NCBI GenBank assembly: GCA_019314375.1
Contig: JAFCZJ010000004.1
Location: 1 to 64,000 of the forward strand
Source: Deltaproteobacteria bacterium
GTDB taxonomy: Bacteria; Myxococcota; B64-G9
Direction of reading: 5' to 3'
DNA: 64,000 nucleotides
The notes under the pieces are model-generated. The model had not been told where the DNA came from and searched no databases. It saw only the letters and a list, made by a program, of their open reading frames with translations. This document shows, piece by piece, positions 29,801 to 36,665 of this stretch (the stretch's first letter is position 1; every line of letters starts with the position of its first letter). A program made the position numbers and the translations under genes.

Positions 29801-32800
29801 CATTTTGCAGGAAGATAAGCTTGGACGTGTGGATCTGGCGATCGAAAGCCTTCGGCGTATCCTGGAGTTGGATGGCCGAGACGGAGAGGCCATCCAGTCC
29901 CTGATGCGCCTGTATCAGTCAGAAGATCGCTTTGAGGATCTCATTTCCATTTTGCGTCGGGCGGCCGAGCAAGCCGAGGCAAGAGAGGATTCGGTTCAAT
30001 ACCTCTTCAATATTGCCACGGTTTGGGAAAGTGACTTGGATCTGGAAGAAGAGGCCATCGACGCTTACCGGGATGTGCTCGAATACGAATCTTCTCATTT
30101 GCCCAGTTTGCAGGCCCTCGAGCGTGTGTATACGCGATTGGATCGTTGGAGCGAACTGATCGGTGTCTTCGAGAAGCAGGTCGAACTGGTCGCTGGATTT
30201 GAGGAAAAGATCAAGGTTTTGACCAAGATGGGCAGTATCTGGGAAGAGCGATTCTCCAATATTGAAAACGCAGCTATTTGCCATGAACAGATTTTGGATC
30301 TGGACTCGAAACACTTGTCTTCCATCAAGGCCCTCGAGCGATTGGTCCAGCGAATGGGAGATTACAGCCAGCTCATCGATTTGTACTACAGGCACATTGA
30401 CCTGGTGGATGAGCAGCAGGAGATCGTTGATATCCATTTGGCCATCGGCGAGGTTTGGTATCGAGAGTTGAGTCGGGTCGACAAGGCCGAGGATGTGTTT
30501 ACCCGGGCCCTGGAGATCGATGATCAATCTCGGGAGGCCATGCACGCCCTCGGACAACTTTATGAAAAGAGCGGCAACTGGTTCAACGCCATCGAAATGT
30601 TGTCGAAGGAGGCCGAGATATGCGGCACCACGGCGGAGGCTGTGGATTTGTTTTACCGCATGGGCAAGATCAACGAAGACATGTTGCTGGATGCACAGGC
30701 CGCCAGGGACGGTTATACAAGAGCGCTTGCCATCGACCCTTCGTATCTCCCCGCGGTCAAGGCCCTCAAACTCATCCATTATCTGGATAAGGAATACGAA
30801 CAATACCTGGAGATGATGATTCAGGAGGCGGAGCATACGGAAGACGTTGAAGAGAAGACCCGTCTCTTCTACGAGATCGGTAAATTTCTACAAGAGCAAC
30901 AGGACAAGCCGGCGGAGGCTGCACGATACTACGAAGAGGCTTTGCATCTTACGGCGGACTATTTGCTTGCAGCCAAGCCCCTGGCCGACATCTACTTCCG
31001 CTCGGAGCAATGGGAAGAGGCCGAACAGATGATGGAGGTGGTGGTTGCTGGTTTGGACCGCAACTCCGAGGCCAGAGAGCTTTGTCGCCAGTACTATCGT
31101 CTGGGCTACATCACGGAAAAACTGAGCAAAGAGGATAGGGCTCTGGAGCATTACCGGATGTCCTACGAATTGGATGCCACCTACTTGCCGGCCCTTGAGG
31201 GTTTGGGCAATGCCTTGATAAAGACCGAGCAGTGGGAGGATGCATACCGGATTTATCAGACCATTTTGATCCACCACCGGGACAGTCTGTCGGATGCGGA
31301 AGTGGCAGAGCTTTACTGGCAGCTGGGTGATGTGAATTTCCATATGTCGGAGACCGAAAGAGCCATCCAGTCTTTCGAGAAAGCCTTAGAGATTGATGAA
31401 GGGCATTTGGCGTCCTTGCAGTATCTTGTGCGGATTCATGAGCAAGAGGCCAACTGGGAAGAGTCATATGATTACGGTATGCAGATGGTCGATTCGCTCG
31501 ATGAGGATGAGTTGTTCGATCACTATCTGCGCTTAGGCGACCTCTGTCGTGCGCAGTTGGAGGACCCATTCAGGGCCGTGGACGTATTGCAGAGCGCGAT
31601 GCGCTTAGAGCCGGAGAACCTGGCGGTGCTGACCCGCCTATTGGATGTATACCGGGACACCAACCAGAACGGCAAAGCGGTGGATATTCTGGAGCGCCTC
31701 GTTCAGGTGGAGGGGCGTCCCAGCAAATTGGTGGAATACCATATCTTGGCAGCTGATCTGTTGAGAAGCGAAGTGCGGGATGATATGCGCGCCGTAGATC
31801 ACTACAACACGGCGCTGGGCATTGACCCTTCCAGCATCGGCAAGGCTTTTCAGCCAATCATCGAAATTCTCCGTAAACGCAAGGATTGGCCGGCGCTCAA
31901 AGATAACTACATTCACATGATCAAGCGCTTACCCGTCGAAGCCCGAAAGACCAAGCTCGTTTTGTGGAAGGACTTGGGTGAGTTGTGTCGCGTCGTGTTG
32001 CGCAACCTCAATGAGTCTATCGATGCCTATCGCATGATCACCAAGTTGGACCCTGATGACACAGATGCCCTGGGCGTTCTGGGCGATCTTTTGGCTGCCA
32101 AGCAGGGAGGGGATGATGAGGCCGCGATTGTTCATCATCAAGTGGTGGCTCAGCATCCGGATCGCATCAAGAGCTATCGTTCTCTGTGGAAGATTTACAA
32201 CAGCCGCAAGGATTACGACAAGGTGTATATGATTACGTCAGTCTTGCGGTATTTGAAGAAGGCGGATGAGGAAGAGCAGAAGATTGTTCACTACTTCGGC
32301 AAGAAGGCACCGGCCATAGAGGGAGCGCGGCCCATTTCCGATGGCTTGTGGGCCAAGTTGTTGGCCCACCCTGATGCCAAGGTGCCTTTTACTCGCATCT
32401 TTGGGGTCATGTACAACATGGCGGCACCGATGTTCATCCGCGAACACAAAGAACTGGGCCTTAAGCGCAAAGAACATCAGATCGATTTGGCGCGCGATCG
32501 GCGGCTGTTCACCCACTCCTTCCGTATCGCGGCCAAGGTGATGGGCGGTCCGCCGGTGGAGTTGTTTGCCTTCAAGGATCAGGCTTCACCGTCTCCGGAT
32601 ATCCCAGGGCTTAGGGTAGGCCCGACAAGGCCCACCTCTATCGTGGCTTACCGGGACATGTTTGCCGCAGACAAAAAGAAGCCCCTGCTGTTCTATTGCG
32701 GCAGACAGCTGGCCATGACCCGACCGGAGTTCATCCTGGTGTCTATTTTGCCCAAGCCCTTGCTCGAATTGAACCACTTGCTGCAGGCGGCCTGTCTGCT

Positions 32801-33158
32801 CGTAAATCCCAAGTACCAGGCCGCGGATTTGGCGGAGGCCCAGGCCCGAGCCAGGAAGTTGAAGCGAGCCCTGGATGAAAAGGGCTTCGGCATTCTCCGC
32901 AGCGCCGTCTCGGAGTATTTGAAAAGTCCGAAAGAATACAACTTGAAACGCTGGGTTGAGTCCGTTGAGCACTCGGTCAATCGAGCGGGATTCGTGGTCT
33001 GTAATGATATTTCGGTTGCTTTGGGGATTTTGAGGCGAGAAAAGGGCTGGATGAGTCCCATGCGTCCTGTTACCAAGGCAATGGAGTTGTTGAAGTTTGC
33101 TTCCAGCCCGGATTACTTCAAAATCAGGGAAGTGATGGGGCTGAAGGTAGATGCCTGA
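20844..33158 (+). CDS. gltI: Giant cytoplasmic TPR protein, GltI/AgmK-like (4104 aa)
   Basis: The protein begins MEEQIRNYQKILKANPVDGP, with no signal peptide or membrane helix, so it is cytoplasmic. Nearly the whole length (about 1-3780) is TPR-like helix pairs with recurring phrases such as RIAEIYERQLDEPERAFVAL, ALERLYREEGSF and LLERMAEIHDGKREDPVAAF; dozens of units are visible. The C-terminal 300 residues form a different, non-repetitive domain (AHPDAKVPFTRIFGVMYNMA, RPEFILVSILPKPLLELNHL). In M. xanthus GltI/AgmK is a very large cytoplasmic TPR protein of the gliding complex; neighbours and architecture agree. GGGAGAGG precedes the ATG. Composition resembles its neighbours, with no sign of a frameshift. 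Confidence 0.8.
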   Translation: MEEQIRNYQKILKANPVDGPAFNALEEIYQGQDRWRDLVGMYDNRLQQAQDMTQLKALLEKCGNVWFQKLGDLPKAKANYEQLLRLQPENRAALGGLEAVFSKRGDHKLLADVLEQQAVATEDSVERADLYTRLGHLYLEKIKRRDKALVAWGHALAADAKRIDVVEALGSVYLDFASFGKVLELLDRERELGVADDQLLGGRYLDLGRRLLEEPLKEDTCRQALSSASELLEDKTEIQKLLDELESNKANWEKRIKFLRVAAVEAPDKGRAVDLYRQIAEIYFLQGGHEKEVEDNLDKCALLQAGNPRLLSFIEQYYLQRRKPKEMLDRLNTVSTRIKEPRVATDLLERIAMLTAVHLQDRKASIEAYQRILKIDAGHSSAVASLVEYHQEEGRWAEVVDLLKAQVDRQIEPRAKAEALLQIAQITAEQLKDPEASQFMYEEILRLDSGNQAAAQALARIYEKAKDFNGLIQCLEILVEQTHDLNERITLLERMAEIHDGKREDPVAAFKTWMLVLSIDAGRKKVLKEVLALGEKTGRFQELAAALQLIVAKKAIEGKALLEVMTILAQTYETRLNQPDLASKVYQDILDVDESNMPALDALERLQGASGGSVELIGIYSKQLELVRSGEKKKELLFKLATIFQDRMADFKQAIDAYNQILELDDKEPMAWAKLAELYEQDGQWAKATEALEQSLSGTSDPERVLGNKYKLASIYEQRLNDTERALLLCSEILAIDQVPPQLAADTVTILERLQGRGVSPLRIAEILQPYYALSGDWRRHIDMLELRLEGCASPEERVQLLQRVAQVYEDELDQRELAFGAIGRAFRQLPEDEELLQQLSRLAAETGHIEDLALTVEQAMERSDDPDLVVSLSRMLAGLYRDQLKRPQNAMACLQRILGYVPDDRESLVGLTDLFADMQSWHEMVDVLRKRIEGSEDEAERKELMKRLAQVTEEELHDRPSAVAIFEQLHEEAGDQLDVLEALSVLLEKEGRWPDLAEVLDKMVSLVPQDEASELNLKLGRVRAERMEDREHAVEHYRSALAEKPDDERAVEGLESLLGRPDSAPAAAEILVPIYEQRSDWAGLARALEVRADIATELNEQVELYKRIAEIYERQLDEPERAFVALRQAFRADSSSQELLQVMQRLAEKSNAYEQLTAALEEAVSQEGGEQEQQVFLLQSLATLYRDVLKRSDLAASSLRRLLDVLPEHAATLATLESMYRESKSYKDLAWVLEKQAKAASDNEVRRDLLVQVAQVREEQLGDLEGAVAAFQQVFEMDSDDLHAAKQLDRLFQATNRWSDAAELLPRLAELSKNVIGVIEYNSRLAEIYIDRLDDPRRAVQILNQILGTKANHPETVALLERLLADERCRLPAAEVLDGVYRSMAEWRKLAAILEMRLAGVTDTAERMVFYGHLKDLYENRIGESALAFNVAARAFREQPQDEGARKDLVRLAEQSDFFDELVSVYQDVADRHVGTDLALALRKQIAWIEERHLNKRAEAISQWEKLLETNEAEPEVLSALERLYREEGSFEKLVGIYQRQVDLTEDSDQKKALLFQTAAALAEGVEDIDGAVVIYQSLLDIDSEDRRALLLLDQLLSADHRWADLAPVLEKEIVLDSGEPSEGSEERQLELLLRLAFVQIEKLDQPEGALGTLKAALALKAVEPRAIAQLESMLTDASIRHHAAELLEPAYRLQKDYRKLVAIMEVRLAGQEDQTRRLGVYQDLMRIYEEELSQKPLSFMVACRAFRENIEDDGIRQELERLAQETGSFEELAAVYEEMLPSAEGAEVGTIIGRRLAQLNEAHLQDKDEAVSQWRQVLANDPDDMEALKSLERLYRERASFSELVGILLNMSAMEEDLDQKKDILHEVATLMEERLGRNDGAIDAYREMLSEDPGDLAVLKLLDRLLEREGRHEELREVLESEIQRAATSELVGLKLRYAQLHRMHLGDPEAAVKILAGILEEESGQADAIAALVEMFDAKEAKKDVARILIQELDKVEDWKHLIAALESVFDNSEDLDERKAALLRIAGVYEQRLGQKELAFNVLGRAFQEDPTDERIRQALERLAEETEEFEMLAAVYSRRLDGLDDKTVVLGIHKRLARLAEESLGDQDRALESLKSVIVLDPADTDSLLALERLYRARQETDALCDVLGKRVKQIDDDAQASALLGEIALLHEQQGDFGGAIKAYRDLLERQPEDLNALRQLDRMCEQQGRRKDQAEVLIKMIGLLDAAGQIEESLDLRFRLGQIYETEFEDHDRAIQLYRDILKANPIHESTAQHLESMLGDGRSFDGAIDLLHASCESTGDWKKYLDILEGQVRQSRVMARRLELMEKIALVQEDQMGLAFMAFNTCVRMFHEDPANARTRERLERLADKDDNLEALAAVYEEELDNIEEPEVGASVALKVAKIQREQLEDEEEAIRFTRAALRFEPHNLKALAILEATYEEAENWDDLVDILQKEIGLVSDAEDRVRVFFKMGTILLERLEQASKSVGYFRQVLENDPEHIDSLKSLERAFAQQGEHESLHEVLKSRLSLTVDPAERIELVARVADLAAGVLNNPEEAVEMWQKILEEDPGSEDAFDALDRLYERTERWVDLASLIDGRMKNTADPELIAELSSRLGWVKGEKLGELEEAMENWQEVLRLDPKNAGALQALRRIYASGGQFEKLLGVLRKLVPLQEDMIGVKQIRFELAEILGEKLERRGEAIEAAKRALDIEPHSAEELGRLGRIFEANEAWQDAVIVLEQSAEQVEETERKVELLIRVAGLWRDKIGKALGAAPAYEKILGLDQSHEEAFRAAHEIYLGSKEWRRLTQLLETRLTFIRERRDRMELIKEIASIFEEHLGQKEMAFARYCAAFREDFTDDEVLDKLEHLAEETEDYDTLLEVLEDATSEISEGRRAVGLLQKIATLYQNRLGEPEKAEEYLRRAVQLDVVDTSSLEALAELHEEREQWEDLIGVLEKTYERSDELEDRKRLRRRISILQEDKLGRVDLAIESLRRILELDGRDGEAIQSLMRLYQSEDRFEDLISILRRAAEQAEAREDSVQYLFNIATVWESDLDLEEEAIDAYRDVLEYESSHLPSLQALERVYTRLDRWSELIGVFEKQVELVAGFEEKIKVLTKMGSIWEERFSNIENAAICHEQILDLDSKHLSSIKALERLVQRMGDYSQLIDLYYRHIDLVDEQQEIVDIHLAIGEVWYRELSRVDKAEDVFTRALEIDDQSREAMHALGQLYEKSGNWFNAIEMLSKEAEICGTTAEAVDLFYRMGKINEDMLLDAQAARDGYTRALAIDPSYLPAVKALKLIHYLDKEYEQYLEMMIQEAEHTEDVEEKTRLFYEIGKFLQEQQDKPAEAARYYEEALHLTADYLLAAKPLADIYFRSEQWEEAEQMMEVVVAGLDRNSEARELCRQYYRLGYITEKLSKEDRALEHYRMSYELDATYLPALEGLGNALIKTEQWEDAYRIYQTILIHHRDSLSDAEVAELYWQLGDVNFHMSETERAIQSFEKALEIDEGHLASLQYLVRIHEQEANWEESYDYGMQMVDSLDEDELFDHYLRLGDLCRAQLEDPFRAVDVLQSAMRLEPENLAVLTRLLDVYRDTNQNGKAVDILERLVQVEGRPSKLVEYHILAADLLRSEVRDDMRAVDHYNTALGIDPSSIGKAFQPIIEILRKRKDWPALKDNYIHMIKRLPVEARKTKLVLWKDLGELCRVVLRNLNESIDAYRMITKLDPDDTDALGVLGDLLAAKQGGDDEAAIVHHQVVAQHPDRIKSYRSLWKIYNSRKDYDKVYMITSVLRYLKKADEEEQKIVHYFGKKAPAIEGARPISDGLWAKLLAHPDAKVPFTRIFGVMYNMAAPMFIREHKELGLKRKEHQIDLARDRRLFTHSFRIAAKVMGGPPVELFAFKDQASPSPDIPGLRVGPTRPTSIVAYRDMFAADKKKPLLFYCGRQLAMTRPEFILVSILPKPLLELNHLLQAACLLVNPKYQAADLAEAQARARKLKRALDEKGFGILRSAVSEYLKSPKEYNLKRWVESVEHSVNRAGFVVCNDISVALGILRREKGWMSPMRPVTKAMELLKFASSPDYFKIREVMGLKVDA

Positions 33159-33295
33159 GTGCCCTAAACTTGAGGCGGTTTTGACCTTATGGTACATAAG
33201 AAAATGCAAGATCTAGCCAACAGAGGCAGATCCTTAGGGGTGTTCGGACAGTCTAAGAAGTGTGAGATGGCGAAACCCCATACGGGACGGAAATC

Positions 33296-35137
33296 ATGAA
33301 GTTCGTTTGTGATCAGTGCTCGACTCAGTATTTGATCTCGGACGATAAGGTCGGTCCGAAGGGCGTCAAGGTCCGCTGTAAGCGCTGCGGCCATACCATT
33401 TTTGTCCACCCCGAAGAAGACGAATCGCCAGAGACCACTGATCCATCAGGGCTTTCCCTGGATGATGCCTCGGAGAAATCCCCCAATGAAGTAGGCCAGG
33501 CTTTTGATGATCTTCTTGCTGGTCAATTTGACGACGGGGACGATGAAGACGAAGACGAAGACGATGGACAGGCTACTGAGATTTTCCGTATGGACGATCT
33601 CCAGCGGTCCCGAGGCGAGGATGCCTCCGATGAAAATGATCAGTTGGATCGGGTTTTTGAGGACGCGGCTTCTTCCCGCGTGGAACAGCGGGATGTTAGC
33701 GAGTGGTATGCCGCGGTTGGTGATGAGCAAGTGGGCCCCATGCGCTTGGCCGAATTGGAGGAACGCTGGACCCGGGGTGAAATCGCTGCCGATTCGCTGG
33801 TTTGGCATTCCGGCATGGACGAGTGGATTGCCCTTCAGGATGTGGCAGAGCTGAAGTATTTGCTCGGAAGCTCTCAATCCAAAGGCGATTTTAGTGATAA
33901 AACCGATGTGGAGCCCTCTCCGAATGATGATGCGAGTGGGCAGGGTGGGGTCATCACCGAAGATGAAGATGCTTGGGTGTCTTCCCAGCGGAGTGATTTG
34001 GCCTCCCTGGTGGAAGAGGAAATTGCCGCGGTGGACCAGCCTCAAGAAAAGGAAGTCCCTGCGGAAAATGATCAGCCTTTCGATGGTCTGCCGAAGATGG
34101 AGGACGAGGGTGAGGTGCCTCCCTGGGAGCGGGACATGGTGGATTCGGGAGAAGTCGCCCGACCCTCTGACGACCTGTTCGATTCCACCCTTGATTCCAC
34201 AGGCGGCGATGGCGGAGCGAATTACTTTGGAGGTTTTGGGCGCGCCAGCAGTGCCTTGGGTGCGCCAGCTTACCTGGGAGGCGACGATCAGGGAGCCAAC
34301 AAGTGGAAGTGGCTCGCCATCGGTGGTGGAGGATTGGTCCTGTTGATTGTTGTGGCCCTTGGGCTTTTCTTCATGTTGAAGGATCCTGTGCCGGAGGCAG
34401 GGTCGGGACCAGGCGAAGCCATCAAGCCACCGGATGCGGGTCAGGTCGGTGACAAGGGCGACAAGAAAGACGAAGTAAAAGACGACAAGAAAGACGACAA
34501 GAAAGACGATAAGAAAGACGATAAGAAAGACGATAAGAAAGACGATAAGAAAGACGATAAGAAAGACGATAAGAAAGACGATAAGAAAGACGATAAGAAA
34601 GACGACAAGAAAGACGACAAGAAAGACGATAAGAAAGACGATAAAAAGGGAGATGGTCAGTTGGTGGTTGGCAAACCGACCAGCGATTCTTCTCCAAGTC
34701 GAGTCGATACAGGCAAGGACAAAAAGACTCATAGCTCAAAGAGAAAAAAGCGTAAACGGAAGAAAAGGGTTATCAAGAAACCTCGGCCCGACGTGGTCAA
34801 GAAGCCGGATCGAGGGACAGAGCCCGCCGCAGACAGCAAGTTGCCCCTGAAACCAAGCAAGAGTGGGATCATCGGCACAATGAAGAAATATCAGCGAGTT
34901 ATGAAAAGCTGTGTGGAGCAGCAGCAGCAGCGAGACCCTTCGGTGAAGGGGACCATGGTGGTCTCTTTTACCATTGAAAAGACCGGTAAGGTGAGTTCGG
35001 TCAGGGTGCTGACTTCCCAGCACAAGGGCTCCTATGTGGCAGGATGCTTGAGTCAGATCATTAAGGCCATGAAGTTTCCCAAGTTCAGCGGTCCCGCCTT
35101 CACGATCCCAAGGTTCCCCTTCAGACTTGGCGGTTGA
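33296..35137 (+). CDS. gltJ: Zinc-ribbon/GYF transmembrane protein with TonB-like tail, GltJ/AgmX-like
   Basis: 613 residues. An N-terminal MJ0042-type zinc ribbon has C5-x2-C8 and C28-x2-C31. An acidic linker precedes a GYF_2-type domain at about 136-185 (EWYAAVGDEQVGPMRLAELE). A second linker leads to one transmembrane helix near 337-361, then 14 copies of a Lys/Asp tetrad (396-451) and a basic stretch. A C-terminal AgmX/PglI TonB-like domain (about 525-613, GIIGTMKKYQRVMKSCVEQQ) closes the protein. The layout matches M. xanthus AgmX/GltJ, whose zinc finger and GYF part face the cytoplasm and contact MglA while the tail crosses the periplasm. It is the last gene of the glt block. The ribosome site is weak. 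Confidence 0.85.
   Translation: MKFVCDQCSTQYLISDDKVGPKGVKVRCKRCGHTIFVHPEEDESPETTDPSGLSLDDASEKSPNEVGQAFDDLLAGQFDDGDDEDEDEDDGQATEIFRMDDLQRSRGEDASDENDQLDRVFEDAASSRVEQRDVSEWYAAVGDEQVGPMRLAELEERWTRGEIAADSLVWHSGMDEWIALQDVAELKYLLGSSQSKGDFSDKTDVEPSPNDDASGQGGVITEDEDAWVSSQRSDLASLVEEEIAAVDQPQEKEVPAENDQPFDGLPKMEDEGEVPPWERDMVDSGEVARPSDDLFDSTLDSTGGDGGANYFGGFGRASSALGAPAYLGGDDQGANKWKWLAIGGGGLVLLIVVALGLFFMLKDPVPEAGSGPGEAIKPPDAGQVGDKGDKKDEVKDDKKDDKKDDKKDDKKDDKKDDKKDDKKDDKKDDKKDDKKDDKKDDKKDDKKDDKKGDGQLVVGKPTSDSSPSRVDTGKDKKTHSSKRKKRKRKKRVIKKPRPDVVKKPDRGTEPAADSKLPLKPSKSGIIGTMKKYQRVMKSCVEQQQQRDPSVKGTMVVSFTIEKTGKVSSVRVLTSQHKGSYVAGCLSQIIKAMKFPKFSGPAFTIPRFPFRLGG
34481..34648 (+). repeat. 14 tandem copies of a 12-bp unit (Asp-Asp-Lys-Lys)
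   Basis: The unit GACGAYAAGAAA is repeated 14 times with almost no change (GAC/GAT at the second Asp; AAAAAG in the last). It codes (DDKK)14 in the periplasmic linker of the GltJ-like protein directly after the membrane helix. Near-identity at DNA level points to recent expansion and likely length variation between strains. Confidence 0.95.
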
Positions 35138-35212
35138 GTCGCCTTTGTCTTGCATCTTCTTGATGCGCCATGCTAATTTACGTTCCGGCTGGAGTATTTA
35201 TGGAGGCGGCGG

Positions 35213-35944
35213 ATGCGCCTTGGCATCTTCTCAGACGTTCATGGCAACTTGGAGGCGCTTGAAGCGGTGGTTGAAAGCTACCGTGATCTTGCGGTGGATC
35301 AGTATGTTTGTTTGGGCGACGTGGTCGGTTATGGCGCGAGCCCCAACGAATGCTGTGCCATCGTCAGGGAATTGGCTACCGTGGTCGTCTTGGGCAATCA
35401 CGATGCCGCTGTTTGTGGGCGTATGGAGTACAGTTTTTATTATGACGCGGCCCGTCAGGCACTCGATTGGTGTGCATCCCAGATGGAGCCGACCCACATG
35501 GCATGGCTCAAGGGTTTGAATTACAGTCATCGAATCGATGATATGAATTTCAGCCATGGTAGTCCCCTGCGTCCTCAAGATTTCGATTACATTTTCACCA
35601 TCGAGCAGGCGGCTGATGTTTTGCCCAGCTTGGAAAAAATGGCCAATGTGAATTTCATTGGGCACTCACATTTGACCAAATCCTTCGCCTTGGCTCCGGG
35701 GGAAGTCAACGAGGTCGTGGCGAGGCGATTCGGCTTGCGGCGGCACAGGAAATATATCATCACGGATGGAAGTGTTGGCCAGCCCAGGGACTATGACAAT
35801 CGGGCCTGTTTTACTGTGTTCGACACCGAGACGAGGATTTTCGAGTACCACCGTGTCGAGTACGACGTGGAAAAATCAGCACGAAAAATCTTTGACGCCA
35901 AATTGGCCGTGAACTTCGGCAAGCGCTTGTTCTTAGGCGTGTAA
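35213..35944 (+). CDS. Calcineurin-like metallophosphoesterase
   Basis: 243 residues with the full set of metallophosphoesterase motifs: FSDVHGN (start of the protein), CLGDVVGYG, GNHD and GHSH. These residues coordinate two metal ions. The family hydrolyses phosphomono- or diesters; closest in style are the YfcE/COG0639 type predicted phosphodiesterases, and the substrate is unknown. GGAGG lies 6 bases upstream of the ATG. It starts 75 bases after the glt block and could be read through from it; no terminator is obvious between them. Confidence 0.85.
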   Translation: MRLGIFSDVHGNLEALEAVVESYRDLAVDQYVCLGDVVGYGASPNECCAIVRELATVVVLGNHDAAVCGRMEYSFYYDAARQALDWCASQMEPTHMAWLKGLNYSHRIDDMNFSHGSPLRPQDFDYIFTIEQAADVLPSLEKMANVNFIGHSHLTKSFALAPGEVNEVVARRFGLRRHRKYIITDGSVGQPRDYDNRACFTVFDTETRIFEYHRVEYDVEKSARKIFDAKLAVNFGKRLFLGV

Positions 35945-35963
35945 TGCCGTGGTGCGAAGTGAA

Positions 35964-36665
35964 ATGGTGTTGACTTGGAAATATCTTGGCCGGGTGGATT
36001 ATGCCCGGGCCTTGGCAATCCAAGAAGACATGGCTGCGCAGGTGGCTCTTGGTGGTGGCCCTTGTCTGCTGTGTATGGAGCATCCCCCCACCATCACGAT
36101 GGGCCGGCAAGCTGATCAGAATCACTTGCGGCTATCCAGGGAAGAATACAGACGTCGTGGGATTGAGCTTTTTCGGACCAAGCGTGGTGGCGATGTGACT
36201 TACCATGGGCCGGGCCAACTGATCGCCTATCCCATCGGAGACTTGCGACAGGCGGGTCTGAGCGTACCTGCTTGGGTTCGAGGTCATGGCGAGGCCATTT
36301 GTACCGTCTTGGCGGAGTTGGGGCTTTCCGCCAGATGGTCGGATAGCCATCCAGGGGTCTGGGTGGATGGTGCCAAAGTGGCGGCATTGGGTTTCAGGGT
36401 GGTCCACGGCGTTTCCACCCATGGTATGGCGTTGAACCTTGACTGCGACCTTTCCGCTTTCGACACCATCGTGCCTTGCGGGCTGCGGAGTCATTCGGTG
36501 ACTTCTTTGGCGGCCTTGGGGATTAAGGCTCCGTCGCTCGATAGATTGGCCGGCAGGTTGGCCCGCGCGGTGGCTGATCAATTTGGTTGGCATTTGTGCG
36601 ATCGTGATTTGAACCTCGGTCGACCAGGTAAGGAAGGAGGACGCTTTGAGCGGATCTCTTTCTGA
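35964..36665 (+). CDS. lipB: Octanoyltransferase LipB
   Basis: About 233 residues. It transfers octanoyl groups from octanoyl-ACP to the lipoyl domains of 2-oxoacid dehydrogenases and the H protein, the first step of endogenous lipoate synthesis. The family signature RGGDVTYHGPGQLIAYPIGD is complete, as are the lysine of AKVAALG and the catalytic cysteine of PCGL. ATG 35964 gives the usual N-terminus (TWKYLGRVDYARALAIQ); a GTG at 35949 is an alternative. lipA is not adjacent. The stop overlaps the next gene by 20 bases. Confidence 0.93.
   Translation: MVLTWKYLGRVDYARALAIQEDMAAQVALGGGPCLLCMEHPPTITMGRQADQNHLRLSREEYRRRGIELFRTKRGGDVTYHGPGQLIAYPIGDLRQAGLSVPAWVRGHGEAICTVLAELGLSARWSDSHPGVWVDGAKVAALGFRVVHGVSTHGMALNLDCDLSAFDTIVPCGLRSHSVTSLAALGIKAPSLDRLAGRLARAVADQFGWHLCDRDLNLGRPGKEGGRFERISF

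Noticed and set aside
34481-34648. Regular 12-bp repeats considered as a CRISPR array
   Set aside because: There are no spacers. The units are contiguous and stay in the frame of the GltJ-like protein.
35213-35944. The metallophosphoesterase as a member of the glt system
   Set aside because: It follows the cluster by 75 bases, but there is no known Glt counterpart and it resembles a widespread stand-alone family.
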